The position numbers and the translations under genes are program-made. From the NCBI GenBank assembly GCA_015064665.1, contig SVRU01000079.1, forward strand, positions 1 through 12,483: a DNA stretch of 12,483 bases, written 5' to 3'. The notes under the pieces were generated by a model. That model was not told the DNA's origin. It did no database searches and was given only the letters and a program-made list of their open reading frames with translations. Positions 1 through 5,965 of this stretch are shown here, piece after piece (the stretch's first letter is position 1; every line of letters begins with the position of its first letter). The DNA is from Oscillospiraceae bacterium (lineage in GTDB: Bacteria; Bacillota_A; Clostridia; Oscillospirales; CAG-272).

Positions 1-2090
1 GTGAGGTTTTCAAGCAGGATATAAGCGTAGTTTACTACGAGGACTTCGGCGCGAAGGGCGATGGCAAGACCGACGACTTTGAAGCTATGTATAATACTCA
101 CGTATTCGCCAATATAAGCGGTCAGACGGTAAAGGGTACTCCCGGCGCAATTTATTATATATGCAATACGAGAGTAGCCGTGAACTATATAGAAAAAGTT
201 GTATCAATACCAATTCGCACCAATACCGATTGGCAAGGCGCGAAAATTATAATTGATGACAGCAATATTGCTTCGTATAAGGGCGGTCTCAACTACGACC
301 TTTCATCAAAGCATATTTTTAACGTTCTTCCCAACGAAGAGCATGAAAAAATTACCTGCAGGGAGAGAGATGTTATTGATTCTATCGTTACGTCGGGACT
401 CAATCCCGCATCAAAAAATATAGACTTCAAGATTGACGGTTGGAGCGGTTCGCTGATGATTATTCCGTACAATCAAAACCATTGCGTATTCAGACGTAAA
501 GGTACGTACAGTCAGCATTCGGGCGAAGCAATGCACGAAGTCATAATAATAGACGGAGAAGGTAATATCAGCGAAGAAACTCCCGTTATGTTTGATTACA
601 CGAACATAAATTATATAGATGTATATAAGCTTGACCCAACCACCGCGATATCGGTTAAAAATGCATCAATTGAAACTATTGATGCGAGAATAAACCATAT
701 GGCAAACGGTGATTATATATCAACGTATAAGCAAAGAGGAATCAGCGTTACACGTTCATATACCACGGTTGAAAATATTGTTCATTCGGTTGTCGGCGGA
801 TACACGCTTACCGAGCGTGCCGCAGGATACGAGAGCGCAGCCGCAAACGGTATGTTCAGAGCATCCTACGCAAATCGTGTTACCTTTAAAAACTGCGTAA
901 TACCCGGAAGGCAGGCATACGGAAATCATAGCTCTTATAATTTCGGCGGACTCTGCGTCAACAAAATTGTTCTCGAAAACTGCACTCAGCCTAATTTCTG
1001 GGTAAGAATTGACGGCGGTGTAATAACACCCGTTGCGGAATACGAGGACGGAGCATACACAAGCCTTAGCAACGTGGAGGTCGACGGAGTCACACTAAAG
1101 CTTCATTGGGGCGTTGGCGGCACCAATTATTGCAAAAACATGGAATACATAAATTCCCGCATATCTCGATTTGACGCACACGCAGGTCTTTACAACGGAA
1201 AAATTATCGGTTGCGACGTAAACTGTCTTTCTATCACTGGCATGGGCGATATGATAATAGAAGACACTAATTGGTATCAGTATAATGATGACATTCCGCT
1301 TGTTTATCTTCGCTCGGACTACGGATATTATTGGGACGGCGACGTAACGATTCGCAATACCGACGCGTATCTATACGATATAACAGACGCAGAGCCGATT
1401 TTTTATCTCGTTCATCACAAGTATGCAAACTGGTATTTCGGTTATACCTGTGCATTCCCGAGCCTTGATGTCGATAATCTTGACGTGTACAGTATAAAAA
1501 ACCAAGCACCCGTTGAATCGGGATACGAAATATACCTTTTCAACTATCTTGAAACCGCTGAAAAAATGCATCTTGCGGGAGATTCGGGAGTAAGGGCAAT
1601 ATTTGACTATAAGGATTCTGACGGTGACGGATTTATTGACGAGCCGCTTTACGACGTTAATCTTGACGGAAAAATTGACGAAAAAGACCTTATTGATATT
1701 GACGGAAACGGAGTAGCAGGGAATACAAGTCTTTCATATAACGACCCTACAACGTGGTATGGATACAAGGAGGGCTACGATACAAACCGCGGCGCAACAC
1801 ACCCGACTTGTAAGGAAAATCTGAATATTATAAAACCTCCGAAATACATAAAAATAACCAACAACGACGGAGTTGATACCGGCGGATACACTTTCATAAT
1901 ACCGAATACATACGGCAAAGGAATAAGTGACGGAGGTTGGCACAGATATGTCGGCACACCCGATACTATGGGCGGCTTTTTCGGCAACACAAGATTCATA
2001 TACGGCGAGGGCGACGGCGAGTTTTTCTACGGAACAAATCACTTAAGCCAAACCAAAACTGCTACCTTTAAGTTTCAAAACTACAGTTAA
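1..2090 (+). CDS. Pectate-lyase-like beta-helix surface/secreted protein, 5'-truncated by the window edge
   Basis: The reading frame is already open at base 3 and continues to a TAA at 2088-2090, so the true start lies upstream; an internal ATG at 87 is not the likely start. About 28 residues precede that ATG and include EDFGAKGDGKTDD, the N-terminal signature of the Pectate_lyase_3 / GH28-like right-handed beta-helix superfamily. The middle (roughly 640-1500) is rich in short strands ending in Asn, Asp or Gly, as expected for parallel beta-helix coils such as ENCTQPNFWVRIDGG. At 1614-1719 there are three acidic loops, DSDGDGFIDE, DVNLDGKIDEKDL and DIDGNG, resembling EF-hand/dockerin calcium sites. 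About 120 residues follow them. The probable role is binding or cleaving a polysaccharide outside the cell. No catalytic residues can be assigned, so the substrate is unknown. Codon use resembles that of the neighbours. Confidence 0.85.
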   Translation, partial: EVFKQDISVVYYEDFGAKGDGKTDDFEAMYNTHVFANISGQTVKGTPGAIYYICNTRVAVNYIEKVVSIPIRTNTDWQGAKIIIDDSNIASYKGGLNYDLSSKHIFNVLPNEEHEKITCRERDVIDSIVTSGLNPASKNIDFKIDGWSGSLMIIPYNQNHCVFRRKGTYSQHSGEAMHEVIIIDGEGNISEETPVMFDYTNINYIDVYKLDPTTAISVKNASIETIDARINHMANGDYISTYKQRGISVTRSYTTVENIVHSVVGGYTLTERAAGYESAAANGMFRASYANRVTFKNCVIPGRQAYGNHSSYNFGGLCVNKIVLENCTQPNFWVRIDGGVITPVAEYEDGAYTSLSNVEVDGVTLKLHWGVGGTNYCKNMEYINSRISRFDAHAGLYNGKIIGCDVNCLSITGMGDMIIEDTNWYQYNDDIPLVYLRSDYGYYWDGDVTIRNTDAYLYDITDAEPIFYLVHHKYANWYFGYTCAFPSLDVDNLDVYSIKNQAPVESGYEIYLFNYLETAEKMHLAGDSGVRAIFDYKDSDGDGFIDEPLYDVNLDGKIDEKDLIDIDGNGVAGNTSLSYNDPTTWYGYKEGYDTNRGATHPTCKENLNIIKPPKYIKITNNDGVDTGGYTFIIPNTYGKGISDGGWHRYVGTPDTMGGFFGNTRFIYGEGDGEFFYGTNHLSQTKTATFKFQNYS
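1614..1719 (+). other. Internal dockerin/EF-hand-like calcium-binding segment within the beta-helix protein
   Basis: Three loops with the DxDxDG / DxNxDG spacing occur in about 35 residues: DSDGDGFIDE, DVNLDGKIDEKDL and DIDGNG. The second has the Asp-x-Asn-x-Asp-Gly-x-Ile-x-x-x-Asp-Leu pattern of dockerin type I and excalibur/EF-hand calcium loops. Known dockerins usually sit at a protein end, whereas this segment is followed by about 120 further residues, so cohesin binding is uncertain. It may instead be a calcium-stabilised linker. Confidence 0.6.
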
Positions 2091-2096
2091 AAATTA

Positions 2097-2131
2097 AAAA
2101 AGCTTTCCTTGAAAAATCGGGAAAGCTTTTT
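2097..2131. terminator. Bidirectional rho-independent terminator between convergent genes
   Basis: A perfect 12-base inverted repeat (2097-2108 and 2120-2131, core AAAGCTTTCC) encloses an 11-base loop. It has an A-rich left flank and a T-rich right edge, so it can act in both directions. It lies between the stop of the beta-helix gene at 2090 and the stop of the convergent CofE-like gene at 2143. Confidence 0.88.
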
Positions 2132-2142
2132 ATAATAGTATA

Positions 2143-3336
2143 TTATTCTGCTGTATAGTTATCGAAATAACCCTGGATATAAACTATCGGAGTACCCTTG
2201 TCACCCGAGCCTGATGTAAGGTCACAGAGTGAGCCGATAAGGTCGGTAAGTCTTCTCGGGGTAGTACCCTCTGAAATCATCTGACCAACAAGGTCGCCGT
2301 CCTTTTCGTGAATCTTTGCCTTGATTGCCTCCTTGAGCTCGTCACCCGAAAGGTTGGCAAAATCGTTGTCTGCGAGATATTTGAGCTTAAGCTCGTTGGG
2401 GGTGCCCTCAAGACCTGCAGTGTAAGCGGGAGAAACGACCGGGTCGGCAAGCTCCCAAATCTTTCCGATGGGATCCTTAAATGCACCGTCACCGTAAACC
2501 ATGACCTCTACGTTTTTGCCGGTAGCTTCAAAAAGCTTTTTCTGTATAGCATCAACAAGCGGTTGGCAATCGCGAGGGAAGAGCTTTACCTGGTCCTCGG
2601 TAGCCTTGTTGGAGCCGAGAAGACCGTAATCGGCATTAAATCCGCTTCCGTCAACAGATTCGGTCATAATGTCGTCAAGACCGAATACTCGCTCTGCTCC
2701 TGCTGCACGAAGAAGTCTTTTCGTGCGGACTCTTGTGTGAATATCACAGTTAATTACGTTTTTGGTATACGAAAGGACGGCTCTCGGGTCGTTTGCAAAT
2801 ATAATTTCAGCCTCGGCACCCGATTCCTTGATAAGTCTTTCGTAGTATTCAACGTAGTCAACGCCCGTAAAGCGATGCTTCTCATATCCGAAAAGCTCGC
2901 GGTATTTTTCAAGTGTAAGCACGTCGCTGTATGGGTTAACGCCTTTTTCGTCAAGAGCGTCAAGGCTTACAAGATGGTTTCCGACCTCATCGGACGGGTA
3001 GGAGAGCATAAGAACGATTTTCTTTGAACCCTTTGCAATTCCGCGAAGGCAGATTGCAAAACGGTTACGGCTCAGAATCGGAAGAATAACTCCGACAGTC
3101 TCGCCGCCAAGCTTTGCGCGCACATCCTTTGCAATATCATCAACAGATACGTAGTTTCCCTGAGCGCGAGCTACAATAGCCTCTGTCATAGCAACTATAT
3201 CGCGGTCGCGAATAGCAAAATTATCGTCTTTTGCCGCCTCAAGCACGGAATTTGTAACTATTTCAACAAGATTATCGCCATTTCTTATAATCGGTGCACG
3301 TACACCGCGTGAAACAGTACCTACCATACGACTCAT
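2143..3336 (-). CDS. CofE-like protein (coenzyme F420-0:L-glutamate ligase family), long Firmicutes type
   Basis: This 397-residue protein is recognised as the CofE/F420_ligase family. The N-terminal pattern (GVRAPIIRNGDNLVEIV, then RDRDIVAMTEAIVARAQGN) matches the start of CofE, where gamma-linked glutamates are added to the deazaflavin cofactor F420 with GTP. Further conserved-looking stretches are LSRNRFAICLRGIA, MLSYPSDEVGNHLVS, CDIHTRVRTKR, VMVYGDGAFKDPIGKIWE and LCDLTSGSGDKGTP. Archaeal CofE is about 250 residues, so this version has some 150 extra residues. Most Clostridia are not known to make F420, so the real substrate may be another acceptor of glutamate or a different acid. The ATG at 3336 is preceded by AAGGAGA (3346-3352) at 9 bases. 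The gene appears monocistronic, with its own promoter and terminator. Family assignment is firm; the reaction is inferred only. Confidence 0.85.
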   Translation of the reverse strand: MSRMVGTVSRGVRAPIIRNGDNLVEIVTNSVLEAAKDDNFAIRDRDIVAMTEAIVARAQGNYVSVDDIAKDVRAKLGGETVGVILPILSRNRFAICLRGIAKGSKKIVLMLSYPSDEVGNHLVSLDALDEKGVNPYSDVLTLEKYRELFGYEKHRFTGVDYVEYYERLIKESGAEAEIIFANDPRAVLSYTKNVINCDIHTRVRTKRLLRAAGAERVFGLDDIMTESVDGSGFNADYGLLGSNKATEDQVKLFPRDCQPLVDAIQKKLFEATGKNVEVMVYGDGAFKDPIGKIWELADPVVSPAYTAGLEGTPNELKLKYLADNDFANLSGDELKEAIKAKIHEKDGDLVGQMISEGTTPRRLTDLIGSLCDLTSGSGDKGTPIVYIQGYFDNYTAE

Positions 3337-3401
3337 AATAGAATCTCTCCTTATTTGTTCGCAAACGCCAAAATGACGCGCTGGATTTTAATCACCATAT
3401 T

Positions 3402-3430
3402 ATTATAACAGATAAAAGGTGAAATGTAAA
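3402..3430 (-). promoter_or_regulatory. Promoter of the CofE-like gene
   Basis: On the minus strand, TTTACA (3425-3430) is followed after exactly 17 bases by TATAAT (3402-3407). Transcription would begin near 3395, giving a leader of about 60 bases before the ATG at 3336. No riboswitch-like fold was recognised in that leader. Confidence 0.8.
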
Positions 3431-3455
3431 GCGATATTTCAGAAAAAATTTGTAT

Positions 3456-3490
3456 TTTATGTTAATTTTTTTTGGTAAAATTTACATAAA
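3456..3490 (-). terminator. AT-rich hairpin, probable terminator of the PHP-esterase operon
   Basis: The arms 3456-3469 and 3477-3490 pair over 14 positions with one mismatch around a 7-base loop. The hairpin lies 4 bases past the esterase stop codon on the minus strand and is followed there by a run of six T after about 6 bases. The stem is almost entirely A-T, so it would be weaker than a typical terminator. Confidence 0.5.
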
Positions 3491-3494
3491 TGAC

Positions 3495-4124
3495 CTAGCT
3501 TCTTCTTTGCTCAAGAAGCCAATGCACAAGTTCCTTTGTAAAAGTAAGAGTCTGAAGAGAATGTCCGACACCTTCAAATACCGTATATCTGACGTTTTTA
3601 CCAAGCTTTTGAAGCTTGTTTACCATTTCTGCAGAATGCATTGGGGTTACGATTGGGTCTTGATCACCGTGGAATGCCCAAACCGGCATATCGAGTACTG
3701 ATGCATTCCATGCCATTCCGCCGCCGCATGCGGGCGCAATAGCGGCAAAAAGGTCGGGGCGCGCCATGGCTACAAACCAAGTTCCAAATCCGCCCATGCT
3801 TAAGCCTGTAAGGGTAATTCTCGTTTTGTCGGCGTTGTATTCCTCTATTATCTGTTCAATAAATTTTACTACCGACTCAACGCGTCCTGCCCAAAACTGT
3901 CCCTTGGGGCATTGCGGCATAATGAATATGCAGTCGTATTCTTCCTCGTGCATTACGTTTGAAAATCCGTGCTTATCAACAAGCACGAGGTCTTCATTTC
4001 CGTCACCGCGCTCTCCCGCACCGTGCAGTTGAATTATTACCGCCATGTTATCTCTTTTGTTTTTGGGCGAATATTCAACGAAAGGGAATATCCATTTTTC
4101 TTCTCTGTGTTCTATTCTGTTCAT
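3495..4124 (-). CDS. Alpha/beta-hydrolase esterase (carboxylesterase / dienelactone-hydrolase-like, COG4099-type)
   Basis: This 209-residue protein has all the marks of a compact alpha/beta hydrolase. It shows an oxyanion-hole motif LHGAGERG (residues 33-40), the nucleophile elbow GLSMGG with Ser109, the acid in HGDQDPIV (Asp156) and the base in EGVGHS (His188). The arrangement resembles predicted esterases of the PHB-depolymerase/LpqC type that remove acyl groups from sugars or small esters. There is no signal peptide, so it acts in the cytoplasm. The start ATG lies only 2 bases past the stop of the upstream PHP gene, and its ribosome site AAGGAA (4133-4138) is inside that gene, so translation is coupled. 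The exact substrate cannot be read from the sequence. Confidence 0.9.
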   Translation of the reverse strand: MNRIEHREEKWIFPFVEYSPKNKRDNMAVIIQLHGAGERGDGNEDLVLVDKHGFSNVMHEEEYDCIFIMPQCPKGQFWAGRVESVVKFIEQIIEEYNADKTRITLTGLSMGGFGTWFVAMARPDLFAAIAPACGGGMAWNASVLDMPVWAFHGDQDPIVTPMHSAEMVNKLQKLGKNVRYTVFEGVGHSLQTLTFTKELVHWLLEQRRS

Positions 4125-4126
4125 TT

Positions 4127-5179
4127 TTACCGTTCCTTATTCCAAATGGGATTTCCTATTGCAATTCGGTAGTTTTTATTCAGGTCTACAATCTCAACTC
4201 TATAAAATTTTGCCGTGTTTTTCGTGTTGAATACGGCATACGTGGGCTTGTCACAGTTGAATTTAAATGATTTGACAATACCCGCGTCGCTTATGATATC
4301 GAGTCTGTATTTGTGTTCGGGTATATAAACGCTTCTGTGAAAGTCCGCAATACCGACTATGAGTTTCTGACCGTCAAAGCTGCAGCTTCCGCCCATTCTC
4401 GTATCGCCTATGCACATCTTGATTCCTACCGGACCGCAAACGAAATCGCCCTCGCGAAGCCGCTTTATGTAGCTCGCATTCTTTTTTTCTTCGGCATAAA
4501 TCGTTGTTAGCGCCGTGTCCTGACAGCATTCGTGCTTATCGCAGCCGGCTGTTGCGTAAACTTTTTTGCCAAGAGCAAGAAGGTCGCACCAGAGCGCGTA
4601 ATTCGCCTTCGTTCTGTCATCGTTAAGCGATTCGTAAACAACCTCAATTCCCATTCCGTCGCGGAAACAGTACTGAAGAGGGTCGTTGCTCTTCATAAGC
4701 TGCTTGGGATGTGGGTGAACGAAAAAACCGCCGTGCTTAACTACCGCGTCTATCAGATCGCCAAAGCGTTCTCTTGTAAACGTCGGATATTCAAAATGTC
4801 CCTCAGGTCCGCCTGTAAATTCAAATTCGGGGAATTCGTCCAAAAGCTCCATAAGAGGCTCGGCATTTTCAAAAATCATATTGTAATGCATTTTGTTGAC
4901 CTCGGCGTTTGCATCAACGATTACCGTTCCGGGCTCGGTTCCTCCGATAAAAAGTCCGTCTGACCATATGGGGCTGTACATATGTCTTATCTGTTTATGA
5001 TCAAGAATAGCTGCAAAATCCATTTTATACGCTTCCATTGCGCCACGCCAATGCTCAAGTGTTCTCATTCCATCACTCGTTCCGCCTGATGCGGAGTGAT
5101 CGTGAAGCTCACCGTGATAGGCGCGTCTTGAAGCGTAAAGGGATTCCAATAATTTAATTTGTTTTTCGTTGATTTTCAT
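4127..5179 (-). CDS. PHP-domain metal-dependent hydrolase
   Basis: This 350-residue protein carries the metal-ligand pattern of the PHP (polymerase and histidinol phosphatase) fold: HGELHDHS (His22, Glu24, His26, Asp27, His28), ILDHK (Asp60, His61), FVHPHP (His155, His157) and AGCDKHE (Asp214, His216). Related PHP enzymes hydrolyse phosphoesters or carbamate/amide bonds using a two- or three-metal centre. Residues from about 250 onward look beta-rich (GIADFHRSVYIPEHKYRLDII, FYRVEIVDLN) and may form a small sandwich domain. There is no signal peptide, which implies a cytoplasmic enzyme. GTGAGG (5188-5193) stands 8 bases before the ATG. It is the first gene of a two-gene operon with the esterase, which suggests the two act on the same metabolite. 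The substrate is unknown. Confidence 0.85.
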   Translation of the reverse strand: MKINEKQIKLLESLYASRRAYHGELHDHSASGGTSDGMRTLEHWRGAMEAYKMDFAAILDHKQIRHMYSPIWSDGLFIGGTEPGTVIVDANAEVNKMHYNMIFENAEPLMELLDEFPEFEFTGGPEGHFEYPTFTRERFGDLIDAVVKHGGFFVHPHPKQLMKSNDPLQYCFRDGMGIEVVYESLNDDRTKANYALWCDLLALGKKVYATAGCDKHECCQDTALTTIYAEEKKNASYIKRLREGDFVCGPVGIKMCIGDTRMGGSCSFDGQKLIVGIADFHRSVYIPEHKYRLDIISDAGIVKSFKFNCDKPTYAVFNTKNTAKFYRVEIVDLNKNYRIAIGNPIWNKER

Positions 5180-5210
5180 AGGAAAAACCTCACATTTCTT
5201 TTACTCGTCT

Positions 5211-5239
5211 ATTATAGCAGATGTTAAGGAATAATTCAA
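5211..5239 (-). promoter_or_regulatory. Promoter of the PHP-esterase operon
   Basis: TTGAAT (5234-5239, minus strand) and TATAAT (5211-5216) are separated by 17 bases, and the start codon lies about 30 bases past the -10 box. The leader is short, so control is likely at transcription initiation. Confidence 0.8.
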
Positions 5240-5264
5240 GCGATTATAAATAAAAAAGGAAAAA

Positions 5265-5307
5265 GAAAAACCGCTTTGACGGACGGTTAAACCTTGGTGC
5301 ACCTCCA
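5265..5307 (-). repeat. Displaced copy of tRNA-Lys 3' end plus terminator
   Basis: This 43-base stretch matches 5461-5503 at 41 positions, exactly 196 bases away in the same orientation. It contains the last bases of the tRNA acceptor arm with CCA (5291-5307) and a terminator-like hairpin (5269-5275 with 5282-5288, slightly weakened). A T-rich run follows on the minus strand. No intact tRNA body precedes it. It is either the remnant of a second tRNA gene or the right end of an inserted segment. Confidence 0.85.
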
Positions 5308-5460
5308 CGGGTGAGCAAAATTAAAAGGCTTATAAGCCTTTTAATGAAGGGAAGTCCGCAAAGAAAGGAGTTGAAGGAGAGAGTCAACGAACGACGCGCA
5401 ACGACTATTCGACCGGAGCTCGAACCATTTATTTGATAATGAAAGATTTGCAGGAAAAAA
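5308..5460. other. Non-coding segment between the two tRNA 3'-end copies
   Basis: This segment of about 150 bases contains a perfect 26-base palindrome (5320-5345) and a short piece, CTCGAACC (5419-5426), that matches the T-arm of the neighbouring tRNA. No ribosome site with a credible start was found. An open frame on the minus strand here runs through the tRNA itself and is therefore taken as non-coding. Its origin is unknown; it could be a remnant of a small mobile element. Confidence 0.5.
5320..5345. repeat. Perfect 26-base palindrome
   Basis: The half-site ATTAAAAGGCTTA is followed directly by its reverse complement. As RNA it would fold into a hairpin with a tiny loop and end in TTTTAAT, so it could act as a weak bidirectional terminator or be a protein or recombinase site. 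Confidence 0.75.
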
Positions 5461-5464
5461 GAAA

Positions 5465-5484
5465 AACCGTCTTGACGGACGGTT
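5465..5484 (-). terminator. Rho-independent terminator of tRNA-Lys
   Basis: On the minus strand AACCGTC and GACGGTT (5478-5484 and 5465-5471) pair around a 6-base loop, followed by TTT, C and a run of six T. It begins 6 bases after the encoded CCA. Confidence 0.88.
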
Positions 5485-5490
5485 AAACCT

Positions 5491-5566
5491 TGGTGCACCT
5501 CCAGGGACTCGAACCCTGGACCCACTGATTAAGAGTCAGTTGCTCTACCAACTGAGCTAGAGGTGC
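5491..5566 (-). tRNA. tRNA-Lys (anticodon CUU)
   Basis: The 76-base gene folds as a standard cloverleaf. It has acceptor arm GCACCTC/GAGGTGC, bases TA at positions 8-9, D arm GCTC/GAGC, anticodon arm ACTGA/TCAGT with loop CTCTTAA (anticodon CUU), T arm CAGGG/CCCTG with TTCGAGT, discriminator A and an encoded CCA. It decodes AAG lysine codons. A terminator follows directly. No good promoter lies close upstream; the nearest strong one is at 5803-5831, in front of a truncated tRNA 5' copy. Confidence 0.97.
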
Positions 5567-5580
5567 ATATTAAATTAAGA

Positions 5581-5608
5581 ACTGCGAGTCAGTTGCACGT
5601 CTCTCCAC
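5581..5608 (-). pseudogene. tRNA-Lys anticodon-arm remnant
   Basis: Bases 5586-5596 match 11 consecutive bases of the tRNA-Lys anticodon/D region (5533-5543) in the same orientation. The surrounding ACTG and TCTCCACC parts also align with the tRNA if small gaps are allowed. The anticodon loop is missing, so it cannot be functional. Confidence 0.55.
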
Positions 5609-5727
5609 CGTCGCATAGTTTGCTATTTTGCGATACGTATACGCAAAATTAAGCAATATACCGCAAGCGGTATGCGCATAAAGGCATTTTCTTTTTTTTA
5701 ATCTTTACTTGGGCGGTTTCGCTGCGC

Positions 5728-5750
5728 AAAAACAGTTATCAACTGTTTTT
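5728..5750. terminator. Possible bidirectional terminator-like hairpin
   Basis: A perfect 10-base inverted repeat with loop ATC ends in five T on either strand. It lies about 14 bases beyond the truncated tRNA 5' end on the minus strand, so it might end transcripts from the consensus promoter before the intact tRNA. The stem is A-T rich, and it may only be a structural hairpin. Confidence 0.4.
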
Positions 5751-5763
5751 AACTTGCTACAAA

Positions 5764-5778
5764 TGAGCTAGAGGTGCA
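5764..5778 (-). pseudogene. Truncated 5' end of a second tRNA-Lys-like gene
   Basis: The 15 bases are identical to the 5' end of tRNA-Lys (5553-5567) and the similarity decays a few bases further into the D loop. It sits about 20 bases after the predicted transcription start of a perfect consensus promoter, where a genuine tRNA would normally begin. The remainder of the tRNA is missing or displaced. Confidence 0.75.
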
Positions 5779-5802
5779 AACGAATCTGTTTTTCACGCAA
5801 AT

Positions 5803-5831
5803 ATTATATAACATTCAAATCGCTTTGTCAA
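5803..5831 (-). promoter_or_regulatory. Perfect consensus promoter pointing into the tRNA-Lys region
   Basis: TTGACA (5826-5831) and TATAAT (5803-5808) on the minus strand are separated by exactly 17 bases. Such strength is typical of stable-RNA promoters. The first sequence downstream is the truncated tRNA 5' end, and the intact tRNA is about 230 bases from the predicted start. Confidence 0.88.
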
Positions 5832-5890
5832 TAGAGTTAAGGATATTTCTTGCTTTTTTTGTTTAAATTTCCCATTTTAACAAAAAGCAC

Positions 5891-5919
5891 TTGAAAACAG
5901 CCATAAAATAATGTATAAT
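5891..5919 (+). promoter_or_regulatory. Promoter of glyA
   Basis: TTGAAA (5891-5896), a 17-base spacer and TATAAT (5914-5919). The predicted start near 5926 leaves a leader of about 40 bases, too short for a riboswitch. Confidence 0.82.
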
Positions 5920-5955
5920 AATTATAATTAAAAAAATCGTTTAAAACGAAGGAAT

Positions 5956-5960
5956 GGAGA
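5956..5960 (+). promoter_or_regulatory. Ribosome binding site deciding the glyA start
   Basis: GGAGA stands 5 bases before the ATG at 5966. The other in-frame ATG at 5954 has AAGGA directly abutting it with no spacer, so 5966 is preferred. Confidence 0.65.
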
Positions 5961-5965
5961 ACAAA

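Larger units (their letters stand above)
5567..5763. other. Hairpin-rich non-coding region between tRNA-Lys and its upstream 5' fragment
   Basis: No gene is seen here. It contains perfect or near-perfect hairpins at 5626-5648 (TTTTGCG with CGCAAAA), 5658-5673 (ATACCGC AA GCGGTAT) and 5728-5750 (10-base arms AAAAACAGTT / AACTGTTTTT with a 3-base loop). There is also a T-run near 5689-5699. If transcription begins at the 5803-5831 promoter, all of this would form a structured leader of about 230 bases in the tRNA precursor. Confidence 0.55.

Noticed and set aside
2308..3027. Open frame of 239 codons on the plus strand, opposite the CofE-like gene
   Set aside because: It is antisense to a clearly conserved protein, matches no recognisable family and arises from codon bias of the true gene.
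3766..4270. Several open frames on the plus strand opposite the esterase and the end of the PHP gene
   Set aside because: They are antisense to two well-supported enzymes and have no ribosome sites or recognisable content.
5244..5525. Open frame of 93 codons on the minus strand across the tRNA 3' half and both terminators
   Set aside because: It starts inside the tRNA and reads through two terminator hairpins, with low-complexity Phe-rich ends and no ribosome site; a non-coding repeat explains it better.
5567..5763. T-box leader or other known structured RNA upstream of the tRNA
   Set aside because: Several hairpins are present but no T-box core sequence or other recognisable conserved motif was found.
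5920..5965. Glycine or folate-type riboswitch ahead of glyA
   Set aside because: The predicted leader is only about 40 bases and A/T-rich, too short for any known riboswitch aptamer of these classes.
5954..5965. Upstream ATG as the glyA start
   Set aside because: The nearest Shine-Dalgarno sequence abuts this ATG with no spacer, while the ATG at 5966 has a well-placed GGAGA and yields a PLP lysine at residue 229.
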